The position numbers and the translations under genes were made by a program. A stretch of 28,105 nucleotides of DNA, from positions 402 through 28,506 of IMG/VR virus record IMGVR_UViG_3300030107_006813; one strand, written 5' to 3'. Positions 1 through 7,721 of this stretch are shown in pieces; the stretch's first letter is position 1, and each line of letters opens with the position of its first letter. The notes beneath the pieces are model-generated. The model was not told the origin of the DNA, ran no database searches, and was given only the letters and a program-made list of their open reading frames with translations. The DNA is from a virus.

Positions 1-23
1 CCTGAAAAAGTTGATTTAGCCAT
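1..23 (-). CDS. 5' end of an unknown gene, cut by the window edge
   Basis: Only the first codons are visible (M-A-K-S-T-F-S). The ATG at 23-21 is preceded by a strong Shine-Dalgarno, AGGAGG, five to six bases upstream. The gene lies just downstream of the capsid block, so a head-completion or tail gene is plausible, but nothing in the sequence identifies it. Confidence 0.7.
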
Positions 24-89
24 AATATTCCTCCTAGAATATTTAAATGTAGTCCCTAGGGGCATGTCGACTATACGCGTCTACATTTA
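24..89 (-). promoter_or_regulatory. structured mRNA leader with two hairpins, one holding the ribosome site in its loop
   Basis: Read on the minus strand, arms of 9 bp at 89-81 and 52-44 (TAAATGTAG and CTACATTTA) enclose a 28-base loop. Immediately next to it is a perfect 7-bp hairpin at 43-24 (AATATTC, loop TAGGAG, GAATATT). That hexaloop carries most of the Shine-Dalgarno for the gene starting at 23. Inverted repeats are seen directly; a role in translational control is inferred. Confidence 0.55.
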
Positions 90-117
90 AGGTTTTTTTA
101 AAATGTATAGTGAATAA

Positions 118-146
118 AATATATATGAATTTTTAGCAGAGTGCAA
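118..146 (-). promoter_or_regulatory. sigma-70-like promoter for the gene at the left edge
   Basis: Minus strand TTGCAC (146-141), 17-bp spacer, TATATT (123-118). The predicted start near 111 would give a leader of about 88 nt containing both hairpins at 24-89. Not experimentally supported. Confidence 0.45.
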
Positions 147-190
147 GAAATCCTTAAAGAAATATACGATTTCAACGATGTGGCGTTTAT

Positions 191-400
191 TTAAGTAGCC
201 ACAGAAACTTGTGGGGCAGCATTAACGATTGCATTTTCTCTATCTGCAATTTTTCGTTCCTCGGCTTTGATCTCAGTGATAACATTTTTAATAGCATTAT
301 CAATTTCGACCATATTGAGAGTATATTTTCCACTTTGTTCATACTCCAACTGCCACTTCAACTCCAAGGACCGTTTTTGTTTGTACAGGTCTTGTACCAT
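191..400 (-). CDS. small hypothetical coiled-coil protein downstream of the capsid gene
   Basis: A 69-aa charged, helical protein (begins M-V-Q-D-L-Y-K-Q-K). The ATG at 400 is chosen because AGGAGG lies six bases upstream; reading could extend two TTG codons further but without reason. It overlaps the end of the gene at 339-587 by 62 nt in another frame, so its ribosome site is inside that gene. No family recognised. Position after the capsid gene suggests a minor virion or head-completion role, which is a guess. Confidence 0.65.
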   Translation of the reverse strand: MVQDLYKQKRSLELKWQLEYEQSGKYTLNMVEIDNAIKNVITEIKAEERKIADRENAIVNAAPQVSVAT

Positions 401-587
401 CAACAACCTCCTCGTAGGTTATTCTATTCGGGTTGTTCGCAAACATTCCCGTTGATTCCCACTTTATAGACTTTTCTCCTAGTTTGTCAAGGATAGAATT
501 TTCAATAGATTCACGATTATCTTCTGCTTCTATTTCAAAAGAAGTATGGTGATCATAAGCCCATATTTTAACGGTAAATTTTGCCAT
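339..587 (-). CDS. small hypothetical protein (82 aa)
   Basis: Starts M-A-K-F-T-V-K-I-W-A and looks like a small alpha/beta domain with acidic middle. The ATG follows an A/G-rich stretch (AGAAAG). It is the first gene after the capsid gene, from which it is separated by a 10-bp hairpin (607-635). Its 3' end overlaps the next gene by 62 nt. Function unknown. Confidence 0.65.
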   Translation of the reverse strand: MAKFTVKIWAYDHHTSFEIEAEDNRESIENSILDKLGEKSIKWESTGMFANNPNRITYEEVVDGTRPVQTKTVLGVEVAVGV

Positions 588-606
588 TTTTTCTTTCTAT
601 TTTAGA

Positions 607-635
607 AATGTGGCGGAACTATGTCCCGCCACATT
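607..635 (-). terminator. hairpin after the capsid gene, possible partial terminator
   Basis: Perfect 10-bp stem AATGTGGCGG / CCGCCACATT with a 9-base loop, 11 bases beyond the capsid stop codon. There is no long T-tract on either strand, so it may be an attenuator or mRNA 3'-end stabiliser rather than a full terminator. Confidence 0.5.
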
Positions 636-645
636 AATTTAGTGA

Positions 646-1551
646 TTACGCACCTGGTGATCCAAAGATACCTCTCCAGTCAGACCAGCCGAAGCTGTAT
701 CTTTCTCGAGCTTTGTATCTAACGTTACCAGTATCAAAATCTCCCTCCATGGAAGTTTTGATTGGTGCTCTAACAAAGTGTTTAAGTCCATTAGGAACAT
801 CAGTTTTAATGAACCAAGCATCAGTATCAGTTAAGTAGTGATTCACAGTATAACCCTGTGGAATCATTCCCATTGATACAACTGCATTGATGTCATTATC
901 AGCTGTTCCAACTCTTTGTGTAGATTTCATAAGTCTCTCTGCAGTAAATTGTAGCGCAGAAGGGATGATCATTTTCATTCCTTTAGCTGCAATTTTAAGA
1001 CCTCTCTCATCAGTAAGAGCAGCAATATCAATTAGTGCTTGCTCTAAAGATGTTTCATTTAAGTCAGCAGCAGTCGATAATTCGTTCTGCTCTGTACCAG
1101 AAATGATTGAGTGATCAGTTGCGCAAAGTTCTTTACTATCTCCACCAGTGTATGAACTGTTGAAAGCTCTGTTAAGAACATTAGCTGCTTCAACTTGTTT
1201 AGCATTAGCCATAGATCTAGCTAGTGCTTTTGTATATCTAGACGAAAGTCTGTCATACAAGTTATCTTCAATCGCTTCTTCAGTGATTGAGAAAGCTAAA
1301 GCATGTGTTTTGTGCGTGTAACGAGCTGTGAAAGTCTCTTGTGCTGCGTCGTAGTTAACACCTTGACCTTCAGGTTTGATCGCTGCGCTTCCGAATCCAG
1401 ATAACATTACTTCTTCTTCAAAAGCTCTGTCTGAATTTTCTTTATCGAAAATCGCTTCGTGCTCGCTTGCATAGTTTTTATATTCCAAGCCAAAAAGAGC
1501 ATTTAAGCCTGGCTCTAGTTCTTTAACTAGTTGATTACGTGATATAGCCAT
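646..1551 (-). CDS. major capsid protein
   Basis: A 301-aa protein starting M-A-I-S-R-N-Q-L-V-K-E-L-E-P-G. The features fit a tailed-phage capsid protein of the roughly 300-aa class: N-terminal helix, a long acidic segment (about residues 30-50), an internal helix with R-S-M-A-N-A-K-Q-V-E-A-A (about 111-122), and a C-terminal R-Y-S-F-G-W-S-D-W-R-G-I-F-G end. This end is typical of capsid proteins in marine phages. Shine-Dalgarno AGGAG precedes the ATG. It follows the putative decoration gene by 3 nt, and scaffold, portal and terL lie upstream in the same transcription direction. Family call is from overall resemblance and gene order; identity as the shell subunit is strongly but not absolutely supported. 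Confidence 0.85.
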   Translation of the reverse strand: MAISRNQLVKELEPGLNALFGLEYKNYASEHEAIFDKENSDRAFEEEVMLSGFGSAAIKPEGQGVNYDAAQETFTARYTHKTHALAFSITEEAIEDNLYDRLSSRYTKALARSMANAKQVEAANVLNRAFNSSYTGGDSKELCATDHSIISGTEQNELSTAADLNETSLEQALIDIAALTDERGLKIAAKGMKMIIPSALQFTAERLMKSTQRVGTADNDINAVVSMGMIPQGYTVNHYLTDTDAWFIKTDVPNGLKHFVRAPIKTSMEGDFDTGNVRYKARERYSFGWSDWRGIFGSPGA

Positions 1552-1554
1552 GGA

Positions 1555-2124
1555 TTATACTCCTGTTGTTGTCATATAGAAGTGTTCAGCAATAAGCACA
1601 CGCCAATTTACATTAGCTGCTGTGATGTCGTTATTGTCAGGGTCTTTAGAAAGTCCAATTATTCTGAATTGAGCTGTAGTTGTACTTTGAGTATCAACTG
1701 ACTCAACACCAGAAAGGTAATCAGGAGCGGCACCTGCTGCATATGTTGCCATATCGCAGTTAGTACCAATGTCTGTTTGCGCATGCGCACCAGAACCTGC
1801 TGATTGGATTTCAAAAACCGTGAATGGATCATCGTTAACATAACCAACGATATCAGTAGCAGTGTTTGAACCTGCTAAGTATCTTGCGAATGTTGGCTTG
1901 CTAGTTGTAGCGTCTGTATAGAAAACACCGTTGATCGAACCGATTAATGTATTACCTGCTGCAGCAACTGCGATTGTACCACCACAAGCCATTTTTACTG
2001 GATCGTTTTGGTATATCGCTGAAGCACAAGCTGCAATATCATATTCAGTTGTTCCGCCAGAGTCTCTATTTCCGCTAACTTTGCCTACGGGTTTTAACCC
2101 GAAAGCTGCGTCTTGATTAGCCAT
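1555..2124 (-). CDS. putative head decoration or structural protein
   Basis: A 189-aa, Ala/Thr/Gly-rich, predicted beta-rich protein (M-A-N-Q-D-A-A-F-G-L-K-P-V-G-K) without membrane segments. Motifs such as G-S-I-N-G-V-F-Y-T-D and I-I-G-L-S-K-D-P are the pattern I associate with a structural protein next to the capsid gene in marine phages. A good AGGAG ribosome site precedes the ATG. Only 3 nt separate its stop from the capsid start, implying co-translation. A decoration or cement role fits composition and position but is inference. Confidence 0.6.
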   Translation of the reverse strand: MANQDAAFGLKPVGKVSGNRDSGGTTEYDIAACASAIYQNDPVKMACGGTIAVAAAGNTLIGSINGVFYTDATTSKPTFARYLAGSNTATDIVGYVNDDPFTVFEIQSAGSGAHAQTDIGTNCDMATYAAGAAPDYLSGVESVDTQSTTTAQFRIIGLSKDPDNNDITAANVNWRVLIAEHFYMTTTGV

Positions 2125-2140
2125 AGTTTTTTCTCCTATT

Positions 2141-2158
2141 GTTCATCCGAAGATGAAC
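2141..2158 (-). promoter_or_regulatory. UUCG-tetraloop hairpin in front of the decoration-like gene
   Basis: On the minus strand GTTCATC, loop TTCG, GATGAAC forms a 7-bp stem closed by C-G around UUCG, an unusually stable tetraloop. It sits five bases before the AGGAG ribosome site of the gene at 1555-2124. It could mark an mRNA processing or stabilising site in the head operon. Its effect is unknown. Confidence 0.55.
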
Positions 2159-2197
2159 GGGTTTATATTAATTCGTTGGTTAGGAATTGCTAATAAA

Positions 2198-2656
2198 TTA
2201 GTTCTTCTTTGTTCCACCGAAGGTTACACGAGTCTGCCTCTCTTGATTGATTGGCATACTTGGGTGCTCTTCCTTCATAAGATCTTGTTCAATCGCGTCT
2301 TCTTTGTCTTGCGTCATTTTATTAAAATACGCGTCGCGTGATTTAACAATCTCAACCGGTATCCTAGCGAGCAATAGGCCGCCAACTCCGATGATCCCCT
2401 TGTATTTGCCTTCGTTGATAACGGGATATTCTGATCCTGGATATTCATCAGCTCTTACAAGCTCGTATCCTGATCGAATTTTTCCGGCCATGTTTTTCGT
2501 ATCATCGAAACCCATAGTCTCGGCCCTTATCCACCTCTGATGAAATCCATCAGGGCAAGGGGGTGCATCTAAAGATGATGGTGGAGTCCATACTTTGGGT
2601 TTCTCTGTTTTAGCCCTAGTTTGGCTCGCACGGGAAGTTTTTATTTTATCTGTCAT
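2198..2656 (-). CDS. conserved-looking head-region protein, function unknown
   Basis: 152 aa, Lys/Arg/Thr/Ser-rich N-terminus (about 1-27), then a compact region with P-P-C-P-D-G-F-H-Q-R-W-I-R (about 32-44) and a segment rich in Gly and hydrophobics (I-I-G-V-G-G-L-L-L-A-R-I-P). The ribosome site AAGGAGG lies inside the end of the scaffold gene; the two genes are 4 nt apart. Its constant place between scaffold and capsid genes suggests a virion or assembly protein. I do not recognise a domain. Confidence 0.7.
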   Translation of the reverse strand: MTDKIKTSRASQTRAKTEKPKVWTPPSSLDAPPCPDGFHQRWIRAETMGFDDTKNMAGKIRSGYELVRADEYPGSEYPVINEGKYKGIIGVGGLLLARIPVEIVKSRDAYFNKMTQDKEDAIEQDLMKEEHPSMPINQERQTRVTFGGTKKN

Positions 2657-2660
2657 ATGC

Positions 2661-3683
2661 TTATGCCTCCTTCGTGATTTTTAATTGTTTCGCATATTCT
2701 TCAAGTGGCACACCTAATTTTTTAGCAATTGCTACCTGTGATGATGTGAGTCTCACAGTTGTGCGACCAGGTTTAACACTTCGCGTAGCAGATGCTACAG
2801 TTTGTGTAGGTTTGATCGGTTCCTTTGTTTCTGTTTTACCAAATTTATGTGGGAAGTCAAGCTTCATACGCTTGTCTATTTCAGCATAATATTCTTCTGA
2901 ATTAGGATCAAATCCTTCTTCTTCAGTAAGTTTTTTGTGTAAATCAAAAGCTGTATATGTCATAGCAGAATCTTTTCCGAACCACTCATTTCGGTCTGCC
3001 CATGCCTCTGCCTTTGGATCAGCTGGAGGAGTTTGAATAGCTTGGTCTAAAGTAGGAGTTGGAACTGCCTTTGCTTTAGCTTCTCTTTCAAAACTACGTT
3101 TTAAACTACTAACTCTAGCTTCTTCAACACCAAGTCTTGCAATTTCTTTTTGCACTTCAACTTCAGTCTTGATGTCTCCTGCTTCTCTTGCTGCAGCAAG
3201 TTTTGCTTGTGCTGCCTCAAGTCCAGAGGTAACTTTATTTTTCATTGCATCAACATAACTAGGTTCTAAATTAGAAACTCTTGTTTTTAATTTTGAATGT
3301 TCTGTTTGAACACCTTTAGCATATTCTATAGCGGCTTCTTTTTGTCTTTCCGCTTCACGCCATTTTTTAGTTAGTTTAGCAATTCTTTTTTGAACGCCTT
3401 CACTATATTCTTTTAGTTCATCTTTTTTCTCGTCACTCGTTTCTTTTTTCTCGTCTACTTTTTCTTCAGCTGGTACTTCAGTCTTCTGTTCGCTATCTTT
3501 AACATCAGACTTGACATCAGATTTCTCCAATGTATCAGCGGACTGATTATCGTCCTTACTATCAGTTTTTGCATTCGTTTCCTCCTGTTCAACTGGTGTT
3601 ACTTTTTCTTCTGCAATTTCAATATCCGCACCAGGTCCTGATGTGTCTATATCAACTGTTTTTTCTTCTTTATCTACTGGCAT
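2661..3683 (-). CDS. putative capsid scaffold protein
   Basis: 340 aa. The first 95 residues are very acidic, Glu/Asp/Lys-rich and low-complexity. Residues 95-205 are predicted coiled coil (K-R-I-A-K-L-T-K-K-W-R-E-A-E), and a basic C-terminus follows (about 295-340). This architecture (disordered acidic head, long coiled coil, basic capsid-binding tail) and the position between portal and capsid genes are typical of scaffold proteins of tailed phages. There is no protease signature next to it. Shine-Dalgarno AAGGAG precedes the ATG. The assignment rests on architecture and context, not on a motif. Confidence 0.65.
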   Translation of the reverse strand: MPVDKEEKTVDIDTSGPGADIEIAEEKVTPVEQEETNAKTDSKDDNQSADTLEKSDVKSDVKDSEQKTEVPAEEKVDEKKETSDEKKDELKEYSEGVQKRIAKLTKKWREAERQKEAAIEYAKGVQTEHSKLKTRVSNLEPSYVDAMKNKVTSGLEAAQAKLAAAREAGDIKTEVEVQKEIARLGVEEARVSSLKRSFEREAKAKAVPTPTLDQAIQTPPADPKAEAWADRNEWFGKDSAMTYTAFDLHKKLTEEEGFDPNSEEYYAEIDKRMKLDFPHKFGKTETKEPIKPTQTVASATRSVKPGRTTVRLTSSQVAIAKKLGVPLEEYAKQLKITKEA

Positions 3684-3698
3684 AGTTCTCCTTCTATG

Positions 3699-4169
3699 TT
3701 AAATATTATGCAGCACGGATTCTGGATTTTTAATAGTTCCCAAAACCTCGTCGTCATTTAATAGACGGACTTCTCCGCCTTCTATAGGTAATCTTGATCC
3801 TGCATAACGAGCAAAGATTACCCAATCTCCTTGTTTACACCAAGGCCCTGTTGGAAACTTTTCCTTATCATAATAAGCTAAAGGTCCAACTCTTAAAACA
3901 TAACCGCAATTAGTTGCGATACGTAATTTCTCTAATGATTCTTGCGCAATTAAAATTCCACCTTTAGTTTTTTCTTTCGGTGTGAAAGGTAAAACTAAAA
4001 GCCTCCAACCAGATGGTTCTGGTAATTGCTCTTTTTGATTTTCAATATTTTCTGGATTTAATGGTTCTTTTTCTTGACCAATGTTTTTTGCTTCTTCGTA
4101 TTTATCGGTTAAGGCGTTCCTATGTTTTGGAACTTCCTTTTCCAAGGTCAATGACGTTTCCTTTTTCAT
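3699..4169 (-). CDS. phage GroES-like co-chaperonin
   Basis: 156 aa. After an N-terminal charged extension of about 52 residues, a GroES-type fold is readable: G-W-R-L-L-V-L-P-F (54-62), a mobile-loop equivalent with the G-G-I-L-I motif (70-74) that in GroES contacts GroEL, then G-Y-V-L-R-V-G-P, G-D-W-V-I-F-A-R-Y-A-G and a C-terminal acidic end. Cpn10 proteins are near 97 aa, so the extension is unusual. T4 gp31 is a known phage precedent that works with host GroEL to fold the capsid protein. Position among scaffold and capsid genes fits that role. The start follows an AAGGAG site and lies within the end of the gene at 4120-4359 (50-nt overlap). Confidence 0.8.
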   Translation of the reverse strand: MKKETSLTLEKEVPKHRNALTDKYEEAKNIGQEKEPLNPENIENQKEQLPEPSGWRLLVLPFTPKEKTKGGILIAQESLEKLRIATNCGYVLRVGPLAYYDKEKFPTGPWCKQGDWVIFARYAGSRLPIEGGEVRLLNDDEVLGTIKNPESVLHNI

Positions 4170-4359
4170 CTTTTTGCTCCTTCGATTTTAGCAGGTTAGA
4201 GATTTCCTGAAGCAAGTACTGATATGTACGTGCCTGTCCTAATATATAGTTGTATTTCTCCATATTGTCAACACCACCGCTAATGAGTGTGTCTCCAACT
4301 CTCTGAAGATTATCTTGCATTATTTTTTGTAGCTTTGCTACAACGGTTAATGGATCCAT
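4120..4359 (-). CDS. small helical protein upstream of GroES
   Basis: 79 aa, mostly amphipathic helix (M-D-P-L-T-V-V-A-K-L-Q-K-I-M) with a polar Lys/Gly tail. No membrane segment. Its last 50 nt overlap the GroES-like gene in another frame. Function unknown; the head-operon position suggests an assembly role. Confidence 0.65.
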   Translation of the reverse strand: MDPLTVVAKLQKIMQDNLQRVGDTLISGGVDNMEKYNYILGQARTYQYLLQEISNLLKSKEQKDEKGNVIDLGKGSSKT

Positions 4360-4362
4360 AAA

Positions 4363-4587
4363 TTAATTATATCTTACTCTTCGTTCACGCAATTTTTTTC
4401 TTCCTTCTTCCTTTTCTTGTTCTATTTTTCCACTTTTAACTAGATTTTCTATAAATTTTTGTTTTTTCTTTTCACGAAGTTCAAGAGATTGTTTTTTAGA
4501 AGTTTCACTTATACCGCCACCTCTTTTAAAACCAACTCTTCCACCTCCTAGAAGTTTGCTTCTTCCTTTTTTTGATATATCTCCCAT
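4363..4587 (-). CDS. very basic small protein
   Basis: 74 aa. It has a Gly/Lys/Arg-rich first third (G-G-G-R-V-G-F-K-R-G-G-G) and then a Lys/Glu coiled coil ending in R-E-R-R-V-R-Y-N. Its ATG shares one base with the preceding stop (TAATG), implying translational coupling to the membrane protein upstream. Could bind nucleic acid or a capsid surface; no family recognised. Confidence 0.65.
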   Translation of the reverse strand: MGDISKKGRSKLLGGGRVGFKRGGGISETSKKQSLELREKKKQKFIENLVKSGKIEQEKEEGRKKLRERRVRYN

Positions 4588-4973
4588 TATTTTTTACCAC
4601 CGTTTCTAAATATTTGTGTTCCCTTTATACCAAATATTGACGCACATACAAGTATCCACAAATTAGTGAACCATGATGGCAACGCCTGAAAATGCTCAAA
4701 GAACACTTTTATCTTATCCATAGCCGCCGGATCGTCCGACCAGACCCCATATGCGAGCACTAATATTGGAAGTGTCAAAATTAAAAGGACTACTTCATCT
4801 TTATAGTCGTTTTGACGGGCTTCTAAAAGTTTGCCCTGGTAAGCTTCCTCACCTCGGGCCATCTTAGCTGCGTGCATATGTTGTGCATCAGCCATAGCCA
4901 TTTTTGTCTCTTGACGCTTCTTATAAATGTGCGTTCCTGCGTTTAGTGCTAATTTAACTGCTGATAACCACAT
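4587..4973 (-). CDS. small membrane protein, candidate 3TM-type holin
   Basis: 128 aa. A charged helical region (about 15-58) is followed by D-E-V-V-L-L-I-L-T-L-P-I-L-V-L-A-Y-G (59-76), a clear membrane helix. A short loop follows, then L-P-S-W-F-T-N-L-W-I-L-V-C-A-S-I-F-G-I-K-G as a second helix. The order 'DE + hydrophobic + LP-W + hydrophobic ending in FG-K' resembles the holin family first described from gene transfer agents. That family is known to sit in structural blocks rather than beside the lysin. The function is inferred from this likeness; a virion membrane protein is the alternative. Good GGAG site; 4 nt after the gene at 4978-5166. Confidence 0.5.
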   Translation of the reverse strand: MWLSAVKLALNAGTHIYKKRQETKMAMADAQHMHAAKMARGEEAYQGKLLEARQNDYKDEVVLLILTLPILVLAYGVWSDDPAAMDKIKVFFEHFQALPSWFTNLWILVCASIFGIKGTQIFRNGGKK

Positions 4974-4977
4974 AAAA

Positions 4978-5166
4978 TTAGCTCCAAGTTACTGGTTTTT
5001 GTCTTCTAGCAGCACGAGACCCTGTTACAGAGTTTTTTTCCTTACCTTTTTCTGCTGATGCGCTAACTTGTTCGACATGTATGTTCGAAACACTGTCGTT
5101 TCTTTGCACATCAAAAGTTTTGATAACTTTTTCCTTATTTGTTGGTGCATACCCTTTCCAAGCCAT
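4978..5166 (-). CDS. small hypothetical protein (62 aa)
   Basis: Polar, Lys/Ser-rich protein beginning M-A-W-K-G-Y-A-P. GAGGAAA precedes the ATG. It lies 10 nt after the portal gene in the same operon. No domain recognised; likely a minor structural or assembly factor by position only. Confidence 0.6.
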   Translation of the reverse strand: MAWKGYAPTNKEKVIKTFDVQRNDSVSNIHVEQVSASAEKGKEKNSVTGSRAARRQKPVTWS

Positions 5167-5176
5167 AGTTTCCTCC

Positions 5177-7669
5177 TTAGTTTCCTCTTGGTTTCATTCT
5201 AGCTAACTTTTCTCTCGATTCATTAGCCATTTCTTGTTTCTCAATTGAAGTTTCAGCTCTTAATTCAGCTAATTCTTCATTTTGATCAAGTTTTTCTTCA
5301 ACATTACCTTGGTTCATCATTGCTCTCATACGCTCAAGGTTAAGTTTTTGTTCTGTTTGTTTTCTTTTCGACTCATTATCCATAGCTCTAATGTCTAATT
5401 CTCTTGCTCTTAGTTTAGCTATAGGGTCATGATCGAATTGAGAAGTAATTTTCTTCTCTTCATTTTTAAATTCTTCCATCATTTCCGCAATTAACACTGC
5501 TTTTCTTGATTCTATCTTGTTTTGCATCATCTGTATTTGATTTTGCAAGTTAGGATTCTGTTGAACAGCTTGTGGATTTTGCAACATTTGCATCATTTGC
5601 CCTAATTGTTGCAATTCTTCTCTAAATTCTAGTTCAATTTGCTCTTGAGCCATTAATGAAATGTGTTCTAAGCAGTTTTTCTCAATTGCACCCCCTACCA
5701 TCGGCGCATTTCTAACTAAATTAGTTGCTAAAAAGTTTAAATGCGCCGTGATATGTGCTCTGTGGTCTTGTCCAGGGAAAGCTTGGAAAGGTTGTCCTGC
5801 TAAAGCATCAATGTGCTCTAATGCAGGATCCTTTGGCATCGGTTTGGGTGGTTTCTTTAAAATTAGGTCAATATCTTTTACTCCTAAAGCTTCATACATG
5901 TTTCTATAAACTTCATATTGGTTGTGAAGCATAGGATTCGAGGTTGCCAATTGCAGTTCCGTTTGTGCGAGGGAAATTCGCTGTGTTTGAGAAAAAATGT
6001 TCGGGTCTGCAACTGGCAATATATCTACCCTGTCATCAAAATCCATTTGCATGATTTGTCTTTGACCACCCACAACATCGTATGGGTAAACCGGAGGTAG
6101 ATACAATTTGAAAACTCTTGCAAGTAAACTAAATTCTTTTTTCATGGCAGCATATAATCTTTTATGGATCGCAGACATTACTCTTGATCCTCTTTCCAAC
6201 ATAGCCACTGTCGTGCCCACTGCCGCTTGTTGATTCCCGTCTCCTACTTGCAGATCGGCAATACTTGCGAATCGTTGCCCTGCTTGTACCACGACACCCA
6301 TAAGTTGTAATAATGTTGCTGAGGGTTCCTTAAATGGCAGTGTCATGAATGCATCTTTCAAAGAACCTCCTGGAGCGTCTACGTCTCTAAATTCTCCAGG
6401 TTGTAATGCTTGTGCCTCGTCTCTCATTTTAATACCACGCATCTTAAATCCAGCGGGTAAGTTCGACAAGGTGCCAGCGTCAAGGAGCTGTCTTAAAGCA
6501 GCTGTTGCTGTACGAGATAGTCCACCAATCATGTGTATTAAACCAAAACCATAAAAACCAAGTCCTGGTAAAAATTTAAAGTGAACGAAATAATTTATTT
6601 TGTTTTTTAATTTATCACCTACTTCATAATTTCTTCTAATAGATAAAACTTTTCTTGTGCCATCTTCAATGGTTACAATGTAAGGTAATTTAATTCCTGT
6701 AGGTTCTCCATCTTCACCTGCATCTTCAAAACCATCTAAGTCTAAATTAACGTGGCACTCTAAGATTGTATACATTCTGTCATCTCTTCCACGTGAAACA
6801 CCTTCAAGAGATCTTTCTTTTTTCTGTGCTTCTGTTTCATTTAGAAAACTTGGATTAAGTTCTATGTCTCTATAAAACCCACCTACTTGTTGTTTTCTTA
6901 ATTCGTTTTCTGTCATTCTAACTACATGAATAACTGATTCGCAATCATCTAAAGATGTTGCTGTATAAGGAACCACTAAATCATCCGCAGGGACAAATTT
7001 AGAAACAGCTCTTTGCATAATTTCATCGTAATAAACTTTTTTAAATGCAGAACCAGCTAAAGGTAAATAAAATAACATTTGATCAAATTCAGCATCGTAT
7101 TCCTGCATTTGATCCATGATTTGATAATTCATAAATTCTTTAACACGTAATGCTTGTTGCTCCTTGTCAGGAGATGGCATACCAATGATTTGAGTTCTAA
7201 CAGGGCCCCCTGCTGGTAATAATTCTTTATATGCTAATGATTGAAACTGAGTTACAGCTTCTGCTAATACTGGGTGAGTTGCACCTGATGCACCTTTAAA
7301 TGGTTCTGATCTATCATCGTATTTAAATCCTAATAAATCTAAACCACTTGTATAAGCTCTTTCCCAATCTCTTCTAGAATTTCTATAGTCATCGTAATTA
7401 TTATAAAGGGTGCTTCCTAATGGATCTAAAACATTGTCAGGAAGTAATTCTGCTAAATTGGCAAAGTGTCCTTCGTCTTCTCCAGGACTTCCAGCTTTTG
7501 GATCAAAATTTATATCAACGGAACCATCTTCGTTTTCTGTTGTTTCAATAGGTTGACCAGCCTCTTGCTGCTCGACTAATTTTTCTTGTTCAGCTATCTC
7601 TATGTCTTGAGGACTAGGTACGTTTACTGTTTGCTTTACGTTCGGTAAAGCTTTGTCTATTTCTGCCAT
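5177..7669 (-). CDS. portal protein (large, P22/podovirus-like type)
   Basis: 830 aa. The first 70 residues are acidic. A core follows with F-K-G-A-S-G-A-T-H-P (124-133), G-S-A-F-K-K-V-Y-Y-D (206-215) and V-P-A-D-D-L-V-V-P-Y (226-235). This string pattern is what I associate with large portals related to the P22 type. The C-terminal third is Gln/Met/Glu-rich coiled coil (about 670-830), as expected for a barrel or helical extension. In phages this protein forms the dodecameric ring at the packaging vertex through which terminase drives DNA. It is directly downstream of terL, the classical order. GGAG precedes the ATG. The subfamily is less certain than the portal identity. Confidence 0.85.
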   Translation of the reverse strand: MAEIDKALPNVKQTVNVPSPQDIEIAEQEKLVEQQEAGQPIETTENEDGSVDINFDPKAGSPGEDEGHFANLAELLPDNVLDPLGSTLYNNYDDYRNSRRDWERAYTSGLDLLGFKYDDRSEPFKGASGATHPVLAEAVTQFQSLAYKELLPAGGPVRTQIIGMPSPDKEQQALRVKEFMNYQIMDQMQEYDAEFDQMLFYLPLAGSAFKKVYYDEIMQRAVSKFVPADDLVVPYTATSLDDCESVIHVVRMTENELRKQQVGGFYRDIELNPSFLNETEAQKKERSLEGVSRGRDDRMYTILECHVNLDLDGFEDAGEDGEPTGIKLPYIVTIEDGTRKVLSIRRNYEVGDKLKNKINYFVHFKFLPGLGFYGFGLIHMIGGLSRTATAALRQLLDAGTLSNLPAGFKMRGIKMRDEAQALQPGEFRDVDAPGGSLKDAFMTLPFKEPSATLLQLMGVVVQAGQRFASIADLQVGDGNQQAAVGTTVAMLERGSRVMSAIHKRLYAAMKKEFSLLARVFKLYLPPVYPYDVVGGQRQIMQMDFDDRVDILPVADPNIFSQTQRISLAQTELQLATSNPMLHNQYEVYRNMYEALGVKDIDLILKKPPKPMPKDPALEHIDALAGQPFQAFPGQDHRAHITAHLNFLATNLVRNAPMVGGAIEKNCLEHISLMAQEQIELEFREELQQLGQMMQMLQNPQAVQQNPNLQNQIQMMQNKIESRKAVLIAEMMEEFKNEEKKITSQFDHDPIAKLRARELDIRAMDNESKRKQTEQKLNLERMRAMMNQGNVEEKLDQNEELAELRAETSIEKQEMANESREKLARMKPRGN

Positions 7670-7721
7670 TTATTTTCTCCGATGCTATAACACTTCTATC
7701 CTTTTTATAAACAATATTCAA

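Noticed and set aside
2247-2540. Plus-strand frame of 97 aa across the head-region gene
   Set aside because: It is the antisense of a well-supported gene with good ribosome site and lacks its own.
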